This document shows, piece after piece, positions 5,938 to 7,633 of a stretch of DNA of 7,633 nucleotides. A program made the translations under genes and the position numbers. The DNA is from Thermodesulfovibrionia bacterium. GTDB taxonomy: Bacteria; Nitrospirota; Thermodesulfovibrionia; UBA6902. Below the pieces are notes generated by a model that was not told the DNA's origin, did no database searches, and saw nothing but the letters and a program-made list of their open reading frames with translations. The first letter of the stretch is position 1. Every line of letters begins with the position of its first letter. The stretch lies in assembly GCA_947258735.1 (NCBI GenBank), contig CAMYJJ010000142.1:1-7633 (forward strand), read 5' to 3'.

Positions 5938-6071
5938 ATCATTTTATTCTTTAAAGTCAAAATAATATTTATTATACATTGCATTTTATCCCGCTAGTAT
6001 CATTTCCCCTCCCCCAAATGTTAGAATGAACGCAGCATCATTTACACCACCCCTGTTAAATGAATCCACTG

Positions 6072-6077
6072 AAAGGA
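6072..6077 (+). promoter_or_regulatory. Probable ribosome-binding site of the DEAD-box helicase gene
   Basis: AAAGGA lies 13 bases before the ATG at 6091, longer than the usual 5-9. No better site is nearer, and in-frame TGA codons at 6061 and 6070 exclude an earlier start. The following AATTAATTAAAT is unstructured and AT-rich, which may compensate. Confidence 0.4.
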
Positions 6078-6090
6078 ATTAATTAAATAC

Positions 6091-7633
6091 ATGGCATCAT
6101 TTGAAGATTTGGGTCTTTCTGAACAGACCCTTAAAGTTATTAAGAAGAAGGGTTTTGAAGAACCCACGCCTATACAGGAAAAAACGATCCCCGCAATCCT
6201 GACCGGAGATAAGGACATTGTCGGCCAGGCGCAGACCGGGACGGGCAAGACTGCTGCATTCGGCCTTCCAATCATTGAACTCTTACCCGACATATCCAGA
6301 TCAGTGCAGGCACTGGTCCTCACTCCGACAAGGGAACTGGCTATACAGGTGGCTGAAGAGATCAATTCATTAAAGGGTAAAAGGAAGCTGAATATTATTC
6401 CGATATACGGCGGGCAGTCGATGGAGCTGCAGCTGAGAAGCCTGAAAAAGGGGGTGGACATCGTCGTGGGCACACCGGGCAGGATAATTGACCACCTCAA
6501 GCGCAAGACTCTCAAACTGAACAGAATATCCTTTATGGTCCTTGATGAAGCAGATGAAATGCTGAATATGGGATTTCTGGATGATGTACGGGAGATCATG
6601 GACACTACTCCTGAAGAAAAGCGTACCATGTTATTCTCTGCCACCATGCCCAAAGAAATCCTGCAGATCGCCAAAAAGTATATGCGCGAATATGATGTGA
6701 TTAAAACCAAGGGACAGCTAACGGTCAAGCAGACCGACCAGATATATTTTGAAGTATCTGCCTCTGACAGGTTTGAGGCACTTTGCAGAATTATTGATAT
6801 GGAAGAGGAGTTTTATGGACTCGTCTTCTGCAGGACAAAGGTTGATGTTGACCAGGTGGGGACCCGTCTCATCGAGCGGGGGTATGATGCAGATGCGCTT
6901 CACGGAGACATGTCTCAGAGTCATAGAGAAAGAATCCTTGGCAAGTTTAAAAAAGGTCTGCTTAATGTACTGGTGGCAACAGACGTGGCCGCGAGAGGCA
7001 TAGATGTTCATGACCTTACTCATGTCATTAACTTTGCCCTTCCCCAGGACCCGGAGTCATACGTCCACAGAATCGGCCGTACAGGACGTGCAGGGAAAGA
7101 AGGAATCGCAATTACATTTATTACGCCTTCAGAGTACAGGAAGCTGCAATTTATTCAGCGCCACGCAAAGACAGACATTCGTAAAGCTAAAATCCCGAAA
7201 GTCAAAGATGTTATCAAGGCAAAAAAACGCAGGATCAGGGCTGACCTGAAGGAGATTGCATCTTCTGAGCTTGAACATGAATATATCAACATGTCCAGAG
7301 ATCTGCTTGATACATATGAACCTGAGGAAATAGTGGCCGCTCTTCTTCAGTATTCATTCCAGGATATGCTTGATGAAAAGAGCTATACCGAAATAGCTGA
7401 TGCCGTTGTGGATAATAAGGGCAAGACACGGCTCTTTGTAACGCAGGGTAAAAAGGACGGCCTGACCAGGAAAAAACTTGAGGATTTTATCAGGGACAAA
7501 AGCGGCATTGCCAGCAGCAGAATCAGGGACATCCATATCCTTGATAAATTTTCCTTTGTCACCCTCCCCTTTAATGAAGCTGAAACTCTTCTGTCCCATT
7601 TCAAGAAAAAGAAAAAAGGCTCAGGCCCGTTTA
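6091..7633 (+). CDS. deaD: DEAD-box ATP-dependent RNA helicase with DbpA-like RNA-binding domain (3' end cut off)
   Basis: The visible 514 codons run off the right edge without a stop. All core helicase motifs are intact: Q motif PTPIQ (25-29), motif I AQTGTGKT (47-54), Ia PTRELA (79-84), Ib TPGR (128-131), II DEAD (152-155), III SAT (183-185), V TDVAARGID (297-305) and VI HRIGRTGR (326-333). After a basic linker, residues of about 446-506 form a DbpA-type RRM-like domain (RLFVTQGKKDGLTRKKLEDF), and the chain then enters a basic Lys-rich tail. This is the CsdA/DeaD layout: an ATP-driven RNA unwinding enzyme of ribosome biogenesis, mRNA turnover and cold adaptation. The family is usually about 550-630 residues, so little is missing if the tail is short. 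The symbol rests on architecture; orthology to E. coli deaD is unproven. Its GC content is clearly higher than that of the neighbouring VCBS gene. Confidence 0.93.
   Translation, partial: MASFEDLGLSEQTLKVIKKKGFEEPTPIQEKTIPAILTGDKDIVGQAQTGTGKTAAFGLPIIELLPDISRSVQALVLTPTRELAIQVAEEINSLKGKRKLNIIPIYGGQSMELQLRSLKKGVDIVVGTPGRIIDHLKRKTLKLNRISFMVLDEADEMLNMGFLDDVREIMDTTPEEKRTMLFSATMPKEILQIAKKYMREYDVIKTKGQLTVKQTDQIYFEVSASDRFEALCRIIDMEEEFYGLVFCRTKVDVDQVGTRLIERGYDADALHGDMSQSHRERILGKFKKGLLNVLVATDVAARGIDVHDLTHVINFALPQDPESYVHRIGRTGRAGKEGIAITFITPSEYRKLQFIQRHAKTDIRKAKIPKVKDVIKAKKRRIRADLKEIASSELEHEYINMSRDLLDTYEPEEIVAALLQYSFQDMLDEKSYTEIADAVVDNKGKTRLFVTQGKKDGLTRKKLEDFIRDKSGIASSRIRDIHILDKFSFVTLPFNEAETLLSHFKKKKKGSGPF

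Noticed and set aside
5951..5978. TTAAAG and TATACA at 16-base spacing, considered as the helicase promoter.
   Set aside because: The region is so AT-rich that such matches are expected by chance, and the leader would be over 100 bases with no supporting element.
6035..6102. A 9-bp direct repeat, GCATCATTT, before and at the start of the helicase gene.
   Set aside because: The second copy is just codons 2-4 of the protein; one pair of 9-mers in an AT-rich stretch can be chance, and nothing else marks it as a regulatory site.
6042..6728. A 228-codon open frame on the minus strand.
   Set aside because: It lies opposite the start of the helicase gene, which has every DEAD-box motif intact. The minus-strand translation is Ser/Ile-rich with no recognisable domain, as expected of an antisense shadow.

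Overview
The window reads as ordinary chromosomal DNA from a Gram-negative, probably anaerobic or facultatively anaerobic bacterium. The evidence is an outer-membrane beta-barrel protein ending in Phe, two apparent lipoproteins, and a flavin/ferredoxin fusion protein. I cannot fix the taxon. The mix of small zinc-ribbon proteins, ferredoxin fusions and GTCATTCCCG-type palindromic repeats would suit a Nitrospirota or Desulfobacterota-like lineage, but this is a weak inference.

Layout. One gene on the minus strand (68-859) encodes an outer-membrane beta-barrel protein. It has its own extended -10 promoter and ribosome site, and ends at an intrinsic terminator at the left edge. Everything else is on the plus strand. 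First comes a UspA-type universal stress protein, divergent from the barrel gene, then a 77-residue protein with several CxxC pairs. Next is a 141-bp MITE-like element with 13-bp perfect terminal inverted repeats, whose core folds into three hairpins on a closing stem. It is followed by a translationally coupled pair: an FMN split-barrel protein fused to a 2x[4Fe-4S] ferredoxin domain, and a lipoprotein with an HELSH...E metallopeptidase signature. After that lies an AT-rich locus for a lipoprotein with a fibronectin type III domain and seven FG-GAP/VCBS repeats. The window closes with a DEAD-box RNA helicase with a DbpA-like C-terminal RNA-binding domain, cut by the right edge.

The most notable point is at 4912-4914. 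The FN3 lipoprotein and the VCBS propeller lie in the same reading frame and are separated only by one TAA codon, which falls inside the last strand of the FN3 domain. The FN3 sequence resumes at once after the stop, and the downstream half has no credible start of its own. This is therefore one gene of about 770 residues carrying an in-frame stop: a nonsense mutation, a sequence error or, less likely, programmed readthrough.

I found no CRISPR array, tRNA, rRNA, transposase gene or obviously new multi-gene system. The genes look like separate housekeeping or envelope functions rather than one pathway, apart from the TAATG-coupled pair. No gene-free stretch exceeds 300 bases. The longest is the 278-bp divergent region at 860-1137.
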